Shown piece after piece: positions 45,702 to 54,886 of a DNA stretch of 60,990 bases; positions within the stretch are counted from its first letter, which is position 1, and the number at the start of each line of letters is the position of its first letter. Below the pieces are notes generated by a model. That model made no database searches. It saw nothing but the letters and a program-made list of their open reading frames with translations, and was not told where the DNA came from. Position numbers and translations under genes: made by a program. Origin of the DNA: Desulfurococcaceae archaeon (GTDB taxonomy: Archaea; Thermoproteota; Thermoprotei_A; Sulfolobales; Desulfurococcaceae); the NCBI GenBank assembly GCA_020833225.1, contig JAJHQS010000005.1:1-60990 (forward strand), written 5' to 3'.

Positions 45702-46661
45702 GTGTCAGAGGTGTTAAGAGTAGAAAATCTTAGAATGTACTATAGAACTATGAGTGGATTAGTGAGAGCAGTTGAAGATGTGAACTTTAGACTTAGAGAA
45801 GGCGAGACAATAGCATTAATTGGAGAGTCTGGTTGTGGTAAGACATCTCTAGCACGGGCTGTTATAAGATTTCTGCCGAGAAATGTTGCAGAGCTCAGCG
45901 GTAGTGTAGTAATTGATGGTATTGAAACCATTGGAATGAGTGATAAGGATTTTGACTCAAAAATCAGGTGGAGGAAGATAACATATGTCTCACAGGCGGC
46001 TATCAGCTCATTAAACCCTGTCATTAGAGTAGTAGATCACATGATCGAGCCATTAGTAATACACTTCAAAGTACCTAAAACAGATGCTATTGAGCGTGCA
46101 AAAGAAATTATTAAGAGAGTTGGGATACCAGAAGACTTCTTGTGGAGATATCCATTTGAGCTTAGTGGTGGTATGAGACAAAGAGTTGTCATAGCAATAT
46201 CTCTTATAACAAATCCAAAAATAGTTATATTAGATGAGCCAACATCTGCATTAGACGTTATGACTCAAGCTAACATATTAAATATGTTAAAAGAGCTCAG
46301 ATCAAAAATAAACCTCTCATACATATTTATAACACACGACATAGCAGTATCAAGTGAGCTAGCTGATAAAGTTGCAGTAATGTATGCTGGGTGGATAGTT
46401 GAACTAGGTCCTGCTGAGAAGGTCTATGTTGACCCGCTACACCCATATAGTAAAGGTCTACTTGGAAGTGTTCCAAGACTGAGGTCTGATGTCCCAGTGA
46501 CATTTATACCTGGCACACCACCAAGCCTAATAAATCCACCTAAAGGTTGTAGATTTAGACCTAGATGTAGATATGCTATGCCTAAATGTGAGGAAATACC
46601 GCCTGTGATTAAAACAGGGTCCGAGGAGTATGTGAGGTGTTGGCTTTATGGAGAAAAGTGA
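45702..46661 (+). CDS. dppD: Peptide ABC transporter ATPase (DppD type)
   Basis: 319 residues: Walker A GESGCGKTS, Q-loop, signature LSGGMRQRV, Walker B VILDEPTSALD, H-loop ITHD, and the Opp/Dpp C-terminal block GTPPSLINPPKGCRFRPRC with the cysteines thought to hold an iron-sulphur cluster in this family. It overlaps dppF by 14 bases. Confidence 0.93.
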   Translation: MSEVLRVENLRMYYRTMSGLVRAVEDVNFRLREGETIALIGESGCGKTSLARAVIRFLPRNVAELSGSVVIDGIETIGMSDKDFDSKIRWRKITYVSQAAISSLNPVIRVVDHMIEPLVIHFKVPKTDAIERAKEIIKRVGIPEDFLWRYPFELSGGMRQRVVIAISLITNPKIVILDEPTSALDVMTQANILNMLKELRSKINLSYIFITHDIAVSSELADKVAVMYAGWIVELGPAEKVYVDPLHPYSKGLLGSVPRLRSDVPVTFIPGTPPSLINPPKGCRFRPRCRYAMPKCEEIPPVIKTGSEEYVRCWLYGEK

Positions 46662-47640
46662 AAATATGAGTCGAGGAGATATACTGGTAATTAAAGATCT
46701 CAGGGTGTGGCATCCAGTTAGAAAATTACTCTCTATAGTTGGCTATGTGAGAGCTGTTGATGGAGTAACTTTTAATATTCCACGTGGTAGAATAGTAGCT
46801 ATTGTTGGAGAATCTGGTTGTGGTAAAACTACATTAGCGAGAGCAATAATGGGGTTAATTCCAGCTACTAGTGGTAGTATTATATTTGAGGGCAGAGATC
46901 TCACGAAACTCCCGAGAACAATTATTAGAAAATGGTATACTGGGCAAGTAGGCCTTGTACAACAAGACCCCTACGCTGCTATGCCCCCATTTATGACAGT
47001 TAAAGGTATATTGGAAGAGCCTATGAAAATACATGGAATACCTAAAGAAGAGAGGTCTAAGAGAGTTCGTGAAATGTTAACTGAAGTAGGTTTAACACCA
47101 CCAGAAGACTTCGTATTTAAGTATCCACACATGCTTAGTGGTGGCCAATTACAGAGAGTGGCTATTGCGAGAGCACTAATATTAAGACCTAAACTAGTCA
47201 TAGCAGATGAACCCGTCTCTATGCTAGATGCATCAGTTAGAATAGAGATATTAACAATGTTTAGAGAACTCAAAGAGAAATACGATTTAACAGTAATATA
47301 CATAACACATGACTTTGCAACAGCAAAACACTTCTCAGACGAGATCATGGTAATGTATGCGGGGCAAATAGTAGAGATCGGAGATGCGAGAGATATTATT
47401 AAAAAACCAAAACACCCCTACACAGAAGCATTAATAAGTGTGTTACCAGACCCAGATCCCCAAAATAGGTTTACAATTAAGAAGACGCTTCCAGGTGAAC
47501 CGCCAAGCTTAATTAATCCACCACCTGGATGTAGACTTTGGCCTAGATGCCCATATGTCATGGATAAATGTAAGAGAGAAGAACCATCATTAATAGAGAT
47601 ACAAGATGGAAGAAAAGTGAAATGTTGGTTATATGCCTGA
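46648..47640 (+). CDS. dppF: Peptide ABC transporter ATPase (DppF type)
   Basis: 330 residues: Walker A GESGCGKTT, signature LSGGQLQRV, Walker B LVIADEPVSMLD, ITHD, and the C-terminal GEPPSLINPPPGCRLWPRC. It pairs with DppD to drive the two permeases. Confidence 0.93.
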   Translation: MEKSENMSRGDILVIKDLRVWHPVRKLLSIVGYVRAVDGVTFNIPRGRIVAIVGESGCGKTTLARAIMGLIPATSGSIIFEGRDLTKLPRTIIRKWYTGQVGLVQQDPYAAMPPFMTVKGILEEPMKIHGIPKEERSKRVREMLTEVGLTPPEDFVFKYPHMLSGGQLQRVAIARALILRPKLVIADEPVSMLDASVRIEILTMFRELKEKYDLTVIYITHDFATAKHFSDEIMVMYAGQIVEIGDARDIIKKPKHPYTEALISVLPDPDPQNRFTIKKTLPGEPPSLINPPPGCRLWPRCPYVMDKCKREEPSLIEIQDGRKVKCWLYA

Positions 47641-47851
47641 GAGTTTAAAAGAACTAGTAGAGCTCGTTATTGGTTTTTTAATGTTAATATCAGGCTGGAT
47701 GCTCTCCTTTTTAATAGTTCTCGAGATCTTGCCTAAGAACTTCATACTCACACTTTTAGCCTACGCTCTCTCACTAATGGGATTGGCATTAGCGTTACAC
47801 GGCTTTACAGGCATACTCATACTGAGAATAAAGAGAGGAAAGAAGGGTTAA
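47633..47851 (+). CDS. Small two-helix membrane protein
   Basis: 72 residues, two hydrophobic helices and a basic RIKRGKKG tail. It overlaps dppF by 8 bases and ends the operon. No family is recognised; it may be an accessory of the transporter. Confidence 0.5.
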   Translation: MPESLKELVELVIGFLMLISGWMLSFLIVLEILPKNFILTLLAYALSLMGLALALHGFTGILILRIKRGKKG

Positions 47852-47867
47852 TGCTTATTGATTTAAA

Positions 47868-48932
47868 CTACTTTACTTCTCTTAAAAGTTCAACTATGTA
47901 AAGTGTGTCTTTAACACTCTTAACTCTAGCTAAATAACTCCCTCCAATTTTCACTTTTAACTTGCCTGGTGATATGGCAACTAGACACTTATCCCCGTAT
48001 ACGCCAAGATATTCTCCTCTAAGCCATCCGCGTGAAGTTACAACTATTTCAACTACATCACCTAGTTTAATTGGGCCCTCTACTCTCCTAGTATAAGTCA
48101 TACCCCACTCCTCCATGCTCCACTTCAACCGCACGCCTAATTTTCTCTCAAGGAATTCTATAAATCGCCAAAAATCACTCCACGAAACTTCTCTTAAACC
48201 ACGACCTCTACCATACTTGTGCTTAATAAACTTCTGTACTGTGACAGGAGGCCACTTCTTACCAGCACCTATTCTCAAAGCCCACTCTAAGACTTGCTCT
48301 ACATCTTCATCATTAATACCCGGCAACCAGAGTGGTGTTACATGTAAATCTATACTTGTCTCTCTCACTAAGTATTCACAGACTTCTATTACTTTCTCAA
48401 CGCTATAAGCAGGGGTGCCATATAGTAATTTAGCCTTATTTGAATTTAATGTCTCTAAGCTTAAATTCACTCTATCTAAACCTGCTTCATGTAAGCGATC
48501 TACAAGTCTCTTTGAGAGAAGTAATCCATGTGTTTCAAGAGCAACAGATTTCACACCACTAATACCCTTAAGACTTTTAACTAGCTCTACGAGGTATGGA
48601 TATGTGAGAACATCCCCAATAGTATCTATAAGGGCCTCTACATAACACCCTTTAATAGATACAGCCTCTTTAACACCTCGCACAATTGGCTCTAAGTCAG
48701 CGATAAACTCAGCCCACCTATTACGCGAGCTAAGACCAGCATCAACACTACAAAATATGCAGTTTTGTGGACATATAGTTGTAGGTCTCACCTGTAAAAC
48801 ATTAGTACCCCTATCTATAACACCAAATGCTATATATCCATACGCCGGTGTACGTGGAGGAACCCTATAAATTAACCTACCATTTCTAAACTTGCCTATA
48901 ATACTGAACTGCACTCTACTACTCTCCCACAC
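47868..48932 (-). CDS. Radical SAM protein with C-terminal RNA-binding-like domain
   Basis: 354 residues. The Fe-S motif CPQNCIFC (in RPTTICPQNCIFCSVDAG) supports radical-SAM chemistry on a TIM-barrel core, including ALETHGLLLSKRLVDRL. The C-terminal 70 residues (GDVVEIVVTSRGWLRGEYLG...) look like a TRAM/OB-type domain that might bind RNA. Conserved archaeal relatives exist but the substrate is unknown. Confidence 0.75.
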   Translation of the reverse strand: MWESSRVQFSIIGKFRNGRLIYRVPPRTPAYGYIAFGVIDRGTNVLQVRPTTICPQNCIFCSVDAGLSSRNRWAEFIADLEPIVRGVKEAVSIKGCYVEALIDTIGDVLTYPYLVELVKSLKGISGVKSVALETHGLLLSKRLVDRLHEAGLDRVNLSLETLNSNKAKLLYGTPAYSVEKVIEVCEYLVRETSIDLHVTPLWLPGINDEDVEQVLEWALRIGAGKKWPPVTVQKFIKHKYGRGRGLREVSWSDFWRFIEFLERKLGVRLKWSMEEWGMTYTRRVEGPIKLGDVVEIVVTSRGWLRGEYLGVYGDKCLVAISPGKLKVKIGGSYLARVKSVKDTLYIVELLREVK

Positions 48933-49269
48933 TACTGGGTCTCTTAGAGACTTTATTAACTATGAAGTTCTTATTTCTTTAAACCATAATACTCATTAAT
49001 GAGGGGAATATTGATTTAAAGGTATATTTAAAGACACATTTAACCTTTAACATAAAGACTACTTAAAATACTCATTACATATCTAGGTCTCTCACATCGG
49101 TAAACTATATGTCTACGTATTTGTGTGTGACTATTAGTTCTCAAGATCTGTGGTTGAAACGTGACAGGGAAGCTCGTAAAGGCGGCAAAGAACTCTGAGG
49201 TTGGTTTAAAGTGTCTCAAAATATTATATTGAGTTCTCTAGAAGATCGACTGATATATAGAGTTACTTA
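48933..49269. other. Intergenic stretch with little recognisable content
   Basis: About 340 AT-rich bases between two radical-SAM genes. A 23-codon frame from GTG 49161 to TGA 49230 (MTGKLVKAAKNSEVGLKCLK...) is protein-like but very short and has no strong ribosome binding site. Nothing else supportable was seen. Confidence 0.35.
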
Positions 49270-50856
49270 TTAATGGATCTTCAAATATTTTTTAAATATT
49301 TCATATTGACTATGAGTGATTTTTTCTGAGAGGTCGTCTAGTTGAATAAAACTCCACGGTAGATCTTTTTCACTTGGATACCCCTTAAATACATAGTCTA
49401 AGTTAAATTCTCCTCCAAGATCTCTCACAGTACTTCTCCAACCTGAAAGACCACCGCCGTGTTGAGCCCATAATATAAATAGTCTACCTAGAGGTCTAGG
49501 TGCTAGTGCTAAATATGCCTGGATAATACCAAGATCTATGTCATATACTCTGGCCTCTATAAGTCCACGTAGATTTGACTTATAAATTCTCAGTAATGAC
49601 ATGAGGTCTTCTCTTTTAAGCATACCAATCCATTGAAAAATTGTGTGAGGTTTAGGGATAAGAGGATTAAGCGTTACAGTAATTCTCCTTTTCTTACTCT
49701 TAGCGTACTTTGATATTTCACGTAACACTTCTATATCTCTGTAAACTTCACTTATATCTAAACCCTTTATGCCATAAATCATGTATAGCTTAATGTCAAA
49801 ACCAGCATCAATGATATCCTTAATAAGCGAGATCACGTATTCCACGAGCCCTGTGTACTTAAAGAAGACAGATTGTAGTAGCCTAGAAAAAGATTCAGGA
49901 GCTATTGTAAGTGTTCGTTGTCCAAGCATTTTAATGAGCTCTAGTGACTTAATGAGATATGAGTTAAGTCTAAGAGAGGGCAGAGAAGCTGTAAAACCCT
50001 CTTTAACCAAGTATTCTAAGAGCTTAGAGTGAACAGGTGTTACTGGGAAAGATAGAGAATATATTATTACTCTCTTACCGCTAATAGTGTACTCTAAACC
50101 CTTATTAACAATATACTTGAGTGTAGAGAAACCCCGTTCACGATATGGTTGAAAAACACGTGTTTCAAGACAGAAACTACAGTGAAAAAGACACCCCCTA
50201 CTAACCTCGAGCTTTAAACCTCTACCATAAATAGGCTCTATTTTAGTATTTTCAACTTGCCTTATAGGATACACCGTGGAGTCTAAGTCTCTAACATATT
50301 CTCTCACTACAATATTACTTGTTAATCCTGGCACATAGACAAACTTAAAACTAGAAATAGCTTCAAGAAACCTCTTCTTGCTATCTCCATATTCAAGCCA
50401 GAGCTCTATAATTCTAGGTATTGTTGCCTCAGCTTCACCAATAATAAAAACATCTACTATATCACTATATGGTAAAGGATTCTCCATTACAACAGGGCCA
50501 CCAGCTATTATGATGTGATTTTCTCTTTTACTAGAGAAGACTTCTACTCCACCAGCTATTAATAACCTTACAAAATTCACAAAATCTAACTCGTAGTGTA
50601 GAGATGTAAGTATTAGTGGAAAGTCTCTAAGTCTACTCCCAGTCTCGAGGCTTCGAGGATCTTTTTCTACGCCGCGGAGTCTTTTACATGAGAAGCGCTC
50701 AAGATAAACATCTTCAAAATTATTTACAAGAGTATATATAATGTCTGGTGCAAGTCCAGAAATCATCACACTATAGATGCTTGGATACACATAAGCTACT
50801 CTAGAGCGAACTCTAGATAACCCTTTTCTAAATATGTTAAGCTCCATATTCCTCAT
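49270..50856 (-). CDS. Radical SAM protein with B12-binding-like N-terminal domain
   Basis: 528 residues: an N-terminal alpha/beta domain (HIIIAGGPVVMENPLPYSDIV...FIIGEAEATI) resembling those of cobalamin-dependent radical-SAM enzymes, then the Fe-S motif CLFHCSFC and a TIM-barrel core (IYGIKGLDI, TLNPLIPKPHTIFQW). The family includes methylthiotransferase-like enzymes of unknown target. It is unlike the 354-residue radical-SAM protein nearby. It is divergent from the aminotransferase. Confidence 0.75.
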   Translation of the reverse strand: MRNMELNIFRKGLSRVRSRVAYVYPSIYSVMISGLAPDIIYTLVNNFEDVYLERFSCKRLRGVEKDPRSLETGSRLRDFPLILTSLHYELDFVNFVRLLIAGGVEVFSSKRENHIIIAGGPVVMENPLPYSDIVDVFIIGEAEATIPRIIELWLEYGDSKKRFLEAISSFKFVYVPGLTSNIVVREYVRDLDSTVYPIRQVENTKIEPIYGRGLKLEVSRGCLFHCSFCLETRVFQPYRERGFSTLKYIVNKGLEYTISGKRVIIYSLSFPVTPVHSKLLEYLVKEGFTASLPSLRLNSYLIKSLELIKMLGQRTLTIAPESFSRLLQSVFFKYTGLVEYVISLIKDIIDAGFDIKLYMIYGIKGLDISEVYRDIEVLREISKYAKSKKRRITVTLNPLIPKPHTIFQWIGMLKREDLMSLLRIYKSNLRGLIEARVYDIDLGIIQAYLALAPRPLGRLFILWAQHGGGLSGWRSTVRDLGGEFNLDYVFKGYPSEKDLPWSFIQLDDLSEKITHSQYEIFKKYLKIH

Positions 50857-50908
50857 ACTCGTATAAGCATTTATATACTATATATACATACAAATACCTG
50901 GTGGGGAC

Positions 50909-52126
50909 ATGCTTGATTACTCCAAATATTATAGTAACTTAGCGAAGAGAATTAAAGCATCTGAGATTAGAGAGATATTAGCTATATTAAAAACGAAGAG
51001 AGATGTTATCAGCTTCGCCGGCGGAATACCTGACCCCACTCTCTTCCCTAAACAAGAGCTTGTAGAAATAGCGAGAGATGTTATTGAGCAATATGGTGAC
51101 GATGCACTACAATATAGTGAAACTAAAGGTGTTAGAGAAGTTAGAGAGGCTGTGTGTAAATTTATGTATGCTAAAAAGGGGTTTAAGTGTGACCTAGAAG
51201 ATGTAATTATAACTACTGGTAGTCAATCAGCATTAGACATCATAGCGAGGACACTGTTAGATCCTGGCGATGTAGTCATAACTGAAAACCCCTCATATTT
51301 AGCTGCAATAGGGGCTTTTAAAAACGCAGGTGGAAGACTCATTGGTGTAGATATTGATGATTTTGGTATGAAGACACATGTTTTAGAGGAAATATTGAGG
51401 TCTATGTCTGAGGTGGAGCGTAGTAAAGTAAAATTTATTTATACTATACCAGTAGCTCAAAATCCTGCAGGAGTATCACTTAGTAGTGAACGTAAAAAAC
51501 ACTTATTAGAAATAGCATCAAAATACGACCTACTAATATTAGAAGACGACCCATACAGTTACATTGTATTTGAAGAAGGTGTTGACAAAACCCCTCTAAA
51601 AGCACTAGATAGAGAAGGAAGAGTCATTTACATTAGCACCATCAGTAAGATACTTGCACCTGGATTAAGAATAGGGTGGATAATTAGCTTAAATGACTTA
51701 ACCAGAAAAATAGAATTAGTAAAACAATACGTAGATTTACATTCACCAACTTTTACTCAGTACATTACAGCTGAAGCTATAAAGAGAGGTGTTATTGACA
51801 AGGTTATTTCACGCGCCATACCACTTTATAAAGCGAAAAGAGACTTAATGTTAAAAGCCATGAAAGAACATTTCCCAGAGTATACTTGGTATTCTAAGCC
51901 TGTAGGAGGATTATTCATATTTGCCTATGTCTACAAGGAGGGTTTTGATGCCGGTAAATTGTTACCATTAGCTATTGAGAAGTATAAAGTAGCCTATGTT
52001 CCAGGCGGTAGTTTCCACGTAGATGGTAGAGGAGCTAATAGCATGAGAATTAATTTCAGTTATTCAACATATGAACAAATAATAGAAGGTATAAAGAGAT
52101 TAGCAACACTAATAAAGGAAAACTAG
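50909..52126 (+). CDS. PLP-dependent class I aminotransferase
   Basis: 405 residues: FAGGIPDPTLFP, ITTGSQSALDIIARTL, TIPVAQNPAGVSLS and the Schiff-base lysine in STISKILAPGLRIGW. It most resembles the 2-aminoadipate/aromatic aminotransferases of hyperthermophiles, which start amino-acid degradation with 2-oxoglutarate as acceptor. The ATG follows GGTGGGGAC. Peptide uptake and the ADP-forming acetyl-CoA synthetase elsewhere in the window fit this role. Confidence 0.9.
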   Translation: MLDYSKYYSNLAKRIKASEIREILAILKTKRDVISFAGGIPDPTLFPKQELVEIARDVIEQYGDDALQYSETKGVREVREAVCKFMYAKKGFKCDLEDVIITTGSQSALDIIARTLLDPGDVVITENPSYLAAIGAFKNAGGRLIGVDIDDFGMKTHVLEEILRSMSEVERSKVKFIYTIPVAQNPAGVSLSSERKKHLLEIASKYDLLILEDDPYSYIVFEEGVDKTPLKALDREGRVIYISTISKILAPGLRIGWIISLNDLTRKIELVKQYVDLHSPTFTQYITAEAIKRGVIDKVISRAIPLYKAKRDLMLKAMKEHFPEYTWYSKPVGGLFIFAYVYKEGFDAGKLLPLAIEKYKVAYVPGGSFHVDGRGANSMRINFSYSTYEQIIEGIKRLATLIKEN

Positions 52127-53016
52127 TCAAAAATGATGATAGTACCTAGTCCACGTGGTGGTAAAAGGCCTTTTACAGCCTCTAGATCGCTAACTTTAAT
52201 GGTCTTTAGGGCTTTTTGTAGTATTTGAAGAACTTTTTTACTCTTACTCATAATTACGCTTTCTAGTTCACTTATACTAATACGCCCTCTACCAATAACA
52301 TTAACTTTTACATTAAAGCTGTCTTTAATCGGCATCCAATCTGTTAGTGAGAGAGCTGAAATAACGAGATTACTGTATTCTAATTCTCTCATAACTTTAT
52401 ATTTAGATGCTACGTCTAAGCTAGTAATAACTATTGTTCTCCATTTCTTATTTAGATTACTTATGTATGATGCAACGTTGAGATCAAAAATTAAAGCATT
52501 TCTTTTACCACTCTCGCAGTAGAGCTGTGTTTCAACACCCATCTCTCTGAGAAGTAATCCTAAAGCAATACCTATAAAACCACATCCTTCTACTAAAACC
52601 GGCTCTTCACATTTAGATGCAACTAGTAGTGCATGATTTAATAGTGGTTTAACAGCATCTTGCGGCATTGGTGATGTTACTTCCTCTTCTAAATAAGAGT
52701 CATCTAGTGATACGTAATTTGAGAGTAGTCCATTAACATTTATACTTAATAATCCACGATTACCCAGCGGTGTAATAGTATAATATTTACCAGTATATTC
52801 AGTCTTTCCGCTGAGAACTTCAATAACTCTTACAACACCTGTAGAGCCAAGCGTAATTGGCTTAATTAGTGGAGTTATACCCATTAGAACGCTTCTCTCT
52901 AAGTCTCCAATGTACACGTATAGCGTTTTTGCGAGGATTTCACTAGAGACAATAACGGCTGGATATTCTATGACATCTACAAATCCACTACTATATATCA
53001 ATGATTTCTGCTTCAA
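52123..53016 (-). CDS. MDR (alcohol-dehydrogenase-like) protein without zinc motif
   Basis: 297 residues. The GroES-like N-terminal half (PLIKPITLGSTGVVRVIEV) and the Rossmann half (PVLVEGCGFIGIALGLLLREM) follow the medium-chain dehydrogenase plan. The usual GHE zinc signature and nearby cysteines are missing, so it is either a zinc-free reductase or a non-enzymatic relative. It overlaps the convergent aminotransferase by 4 bases. Confidence 0.5.
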   Translation of the reverse strand: MKQKSLIYSSGFVDVIEYPAVIVSSEILAKTLYVYIGDLERSVLMGITPLIKPITLGSTGVVRVIEVLSGKTEYTGKYYTITPLGNRGLLSINVNGLLSNYVSLDDSYLEEEVTSPMPQDAVKPLLNHALLVASKCEEPVLVEGCGFIGIALGLLLREMGVETQLYCESGKRNALIFDLNVASYISNLNKKWRTIVITSLDVASKYKVMRELEYSNLVISALSLTDWMPIKDSFNVKVNVIGRGRISISELESVIMSKSKKVLQILQKALKTIKVSDLEAVKGLLPPRGLGTIIIFD

Positions 53017-53111
53017 CGACTATTACACCTAGCTGAGTAGTTTTTCTTAAAATAACCTTATAAGCTCCAGAGTAGTTAAGTAGCTTTGAATAAACTTTTG
53101 GTGATGTGTGA

Positions 53112-53456
53112 GTGTCTACGAGTCGAGAGACTACGAGTAAATTCCCAGTTCACTGGATAAGTAAGGAAGCTAGGTATAAATTAGTAGAGTTAATGCTGAG
53201 TACGAGGAGCTTAACAGAGTTAGCAAAAGCCCTTGGAGTAACACCTACAGCTGTGAGAAAATATGTTAAAAGAACAGCTCATCCAAGTGACGAGATCTTG
53301 GTGAAGGCTCTTGAAGCCTTAGCACCATATGAGAGAGACTCAGCTATGTCTATTATAATTAACGATCTTGTGGGAGCTATTAAAGCACTATATGAGAGTG
53401 TTGAAGAGAAATATAAAGCTGAAATAAGATCTAAACTAGCAGAGATCGTGAAATAG
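53112..53456 (+). CDS. Small HTH protein
   Basis: 114 residues. SLTELAKALGVTPTAVRKYV (about 33-52) is a clear helix-turn-helix, followed by a helical region (EALAPYERDSAMSIIINDL). It is the first of four short, closely packed genes. It may regulate them. Confidence 0.6.
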   Translation: MSTSRETTSKFPVHWISKEARYKLVELMLSTRSLTELAKALGVTPTAVRKYVKRTAHPSDEILVKALEALAPYERDSAMSIIINDLVGAIKALYESVEEKYKAEIRSKLAEIVK

Positions 53457-53465
53457 TGGTTAAAT

Positions 53466-53849
53466 TTGAATTCTAATAGTGAAAAGCCCTTTTTATCCAC
53501 AGGTAAGCTCATTGAAAACTACAAGTTGCTTGTAAATTACATGAAACAGTGCAGGGATGCGGGTTTAGATTGTAGTCCTCTAATTCCCAGCTCAGATTTC
53601 CTACTAGAAGTAAAGAGACTTGTAGAGTCAGATTATATCTCAAAATTCTCAGACCTCGTTAAATTAGTTGAGAAGAAATTTGGAAATCTTATAAGTTGTG
53701 ATTTAGCATTAAGAGTCTTCACAGAGATCCATGGGTATGTTGTGAGTTGTGATCTAGTGAAAAACATGCTTATTACTCAGTTAGCGGGTTGGATTATTGA
53801 AATGCTAGAGACACTTGGCTATGTGAAAATAAAGTTCTCGTGGAGATAA
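53466..53849 (+). CDS. Helical protein, unknown function
   Basis: 127 residues, mostly helical, with three Cys (MKQCRDAGLDC and LISCDLAL). No family is recognised. It starts ten bases after the HTH gene and ends two bases before the next gene. Confidence 0.5.
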   Translation: MNSNSEKPFLSTGKLIENYKLLVNYMKQCRDAGLDCSPLIPSSDFLLEVKRLVESDYISKFSDLVKLVEKKFGNLISCDLALRVFTEIHGYVVSCDLVKNMLITQLAGWIIEMLETLGYVKIKFSWR

Positions 53850-53850
53850 A

Positions 53851-54171
53851 ATGGCGAAATTATACACAGTCAAGAACATTGTAGAGAGAGTAGTTAATTA
53901 TCTTAGAAGAGAAGGATTCTACGTAAATTACTGCGAGATTAGAGAGCATAGAGGGAAATTTGAGATACTCTTAAAATTAGAGAGAAATATCGCTGGGCTA
54001 AGTATTATTAAAATTGTTTTTAGTAAGAAAGGAGAGAAACTCTTTGTTTTTACTGGAAAAACTAGTTTGGATTTGAGATTAAAGAGGTTTATAAAGAGAA
54101 TAATAGAGGCTGAGAGGAGTGAAATCACCTTACAAGAAGAGGATACAGGTAGCAGTGCGACTACTAAGTGA
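53851..54171 (+). CDS. Small basic protein, unknown function
   Basis: 106 residues with alternating beta strands and basic helices (FEILLKLERNIAGLSIIKIVF, then LRLKRFIKRIIEAE). No family is recognised. Its 3' end overlaps the next gene by 53 bases. Confidence 0.5.
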   Translation: MAKLYTVKNIVERVVNYLRREGFYVNYCEIREHRGKFEILLKLERNIAGLSIIKIVFSKKGEKLFVFTGKTSLDLRLKRFIKRIIEAERSEITLQEEDTGSSATTK

Positions 54172-54886
54172 GTTTATTAGGAGACTAGAGGAATTAAACC
54201 GATCATCAGCTGTAGAGATCTTGAAGAAGATCTATAGCGAACAGAGACTTCAGCCAATAAGGGGTAAAACTACACCACCAGACTTATATGATAAAGAAAT
54301 GGCCACACTTTACGTTGTTAGCAAATATGGACTTAGACTAAATGAGGAACATCCAGAGCTCCACTCAAAGATATTCTATATAGAAGAAGCTCTTGAAAAC
54401 ATTGTAGAAGACATTGTAAATGATAGAGTTAATGAGGCTAGAGAGAAGTTGCGCGCTCTCTCACCAACTGGAGTTATAGATAGCAATATTGTTGCTAGAT
54501 TACTTAGAATACCGCTTACAAAGCTTATTCTAGGTTTTACTCGCGAGGAGTATTTCAAAGAGATCTTACAGAGAGTTATCAAAGCTATACCAGAAGAAGA
54601 GAAAACAGTAATTAACTACGTGAAGTTTTATATTAGTTTAAAGTTGTCAGAAGCGATCTACAGGGGTGAGGTTAAGAGTAGAGAAGTTAAAGAAGCTTAT
54701 AAGAAAGCCTTAGCAATAAGGCTTGGTTTTCCAAAGGCAACTCCAAGTGATAGCTATATATGGGAAGTGGCAAGAGCTGTTTTTAATATAAGTGAGAAAA
54801 AGATAGGCGATATTCTCACAGTAGAGAAGAGTAGTAAAGATACTAGTGAGATCCGGGGGAAGTCGCCTGGAGAGAAAAGACCTTAG
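54119..54886 (+). CDS. DUF2192-type crenarchaeal protein
   Basis: 255 residues, almost all helical (RRLEELNRSSAVEILKKIYSEQRL, ATLYVVSKYGLRLNEEHPE). The composition and length fit the crenarchaeal DUF2192 family, of unknown function; the match is from memory of the family pattern. It overlaps the preceding gene by 53 bases and the convergent helicase by 44 bases. The short tail after residue 235 may be poorly conserved. Confidence 0.5.
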   Translation: MKSPYKKRIQVAVRLLSEFIRRLEELNRSSAVEILKKIYSEQRLQPIRGKTTPPDLYDKEMATLYVVSKYGLRLNEEHPELHSKIFYIEEALENIVEDIVNDRVNEAREKLRALSPTGVIDSNIVARLLRIPLTKLILGFTREEYFKEILQRVIKAIPEEEKTVINYVKFYISLKLSEAIYRGEVKSREVKEAYKKALAIRLGFPKATPSDSYIWEVARAVFNISEKKIGDILTVEKSSKDTSEIRGKSPGEKRP

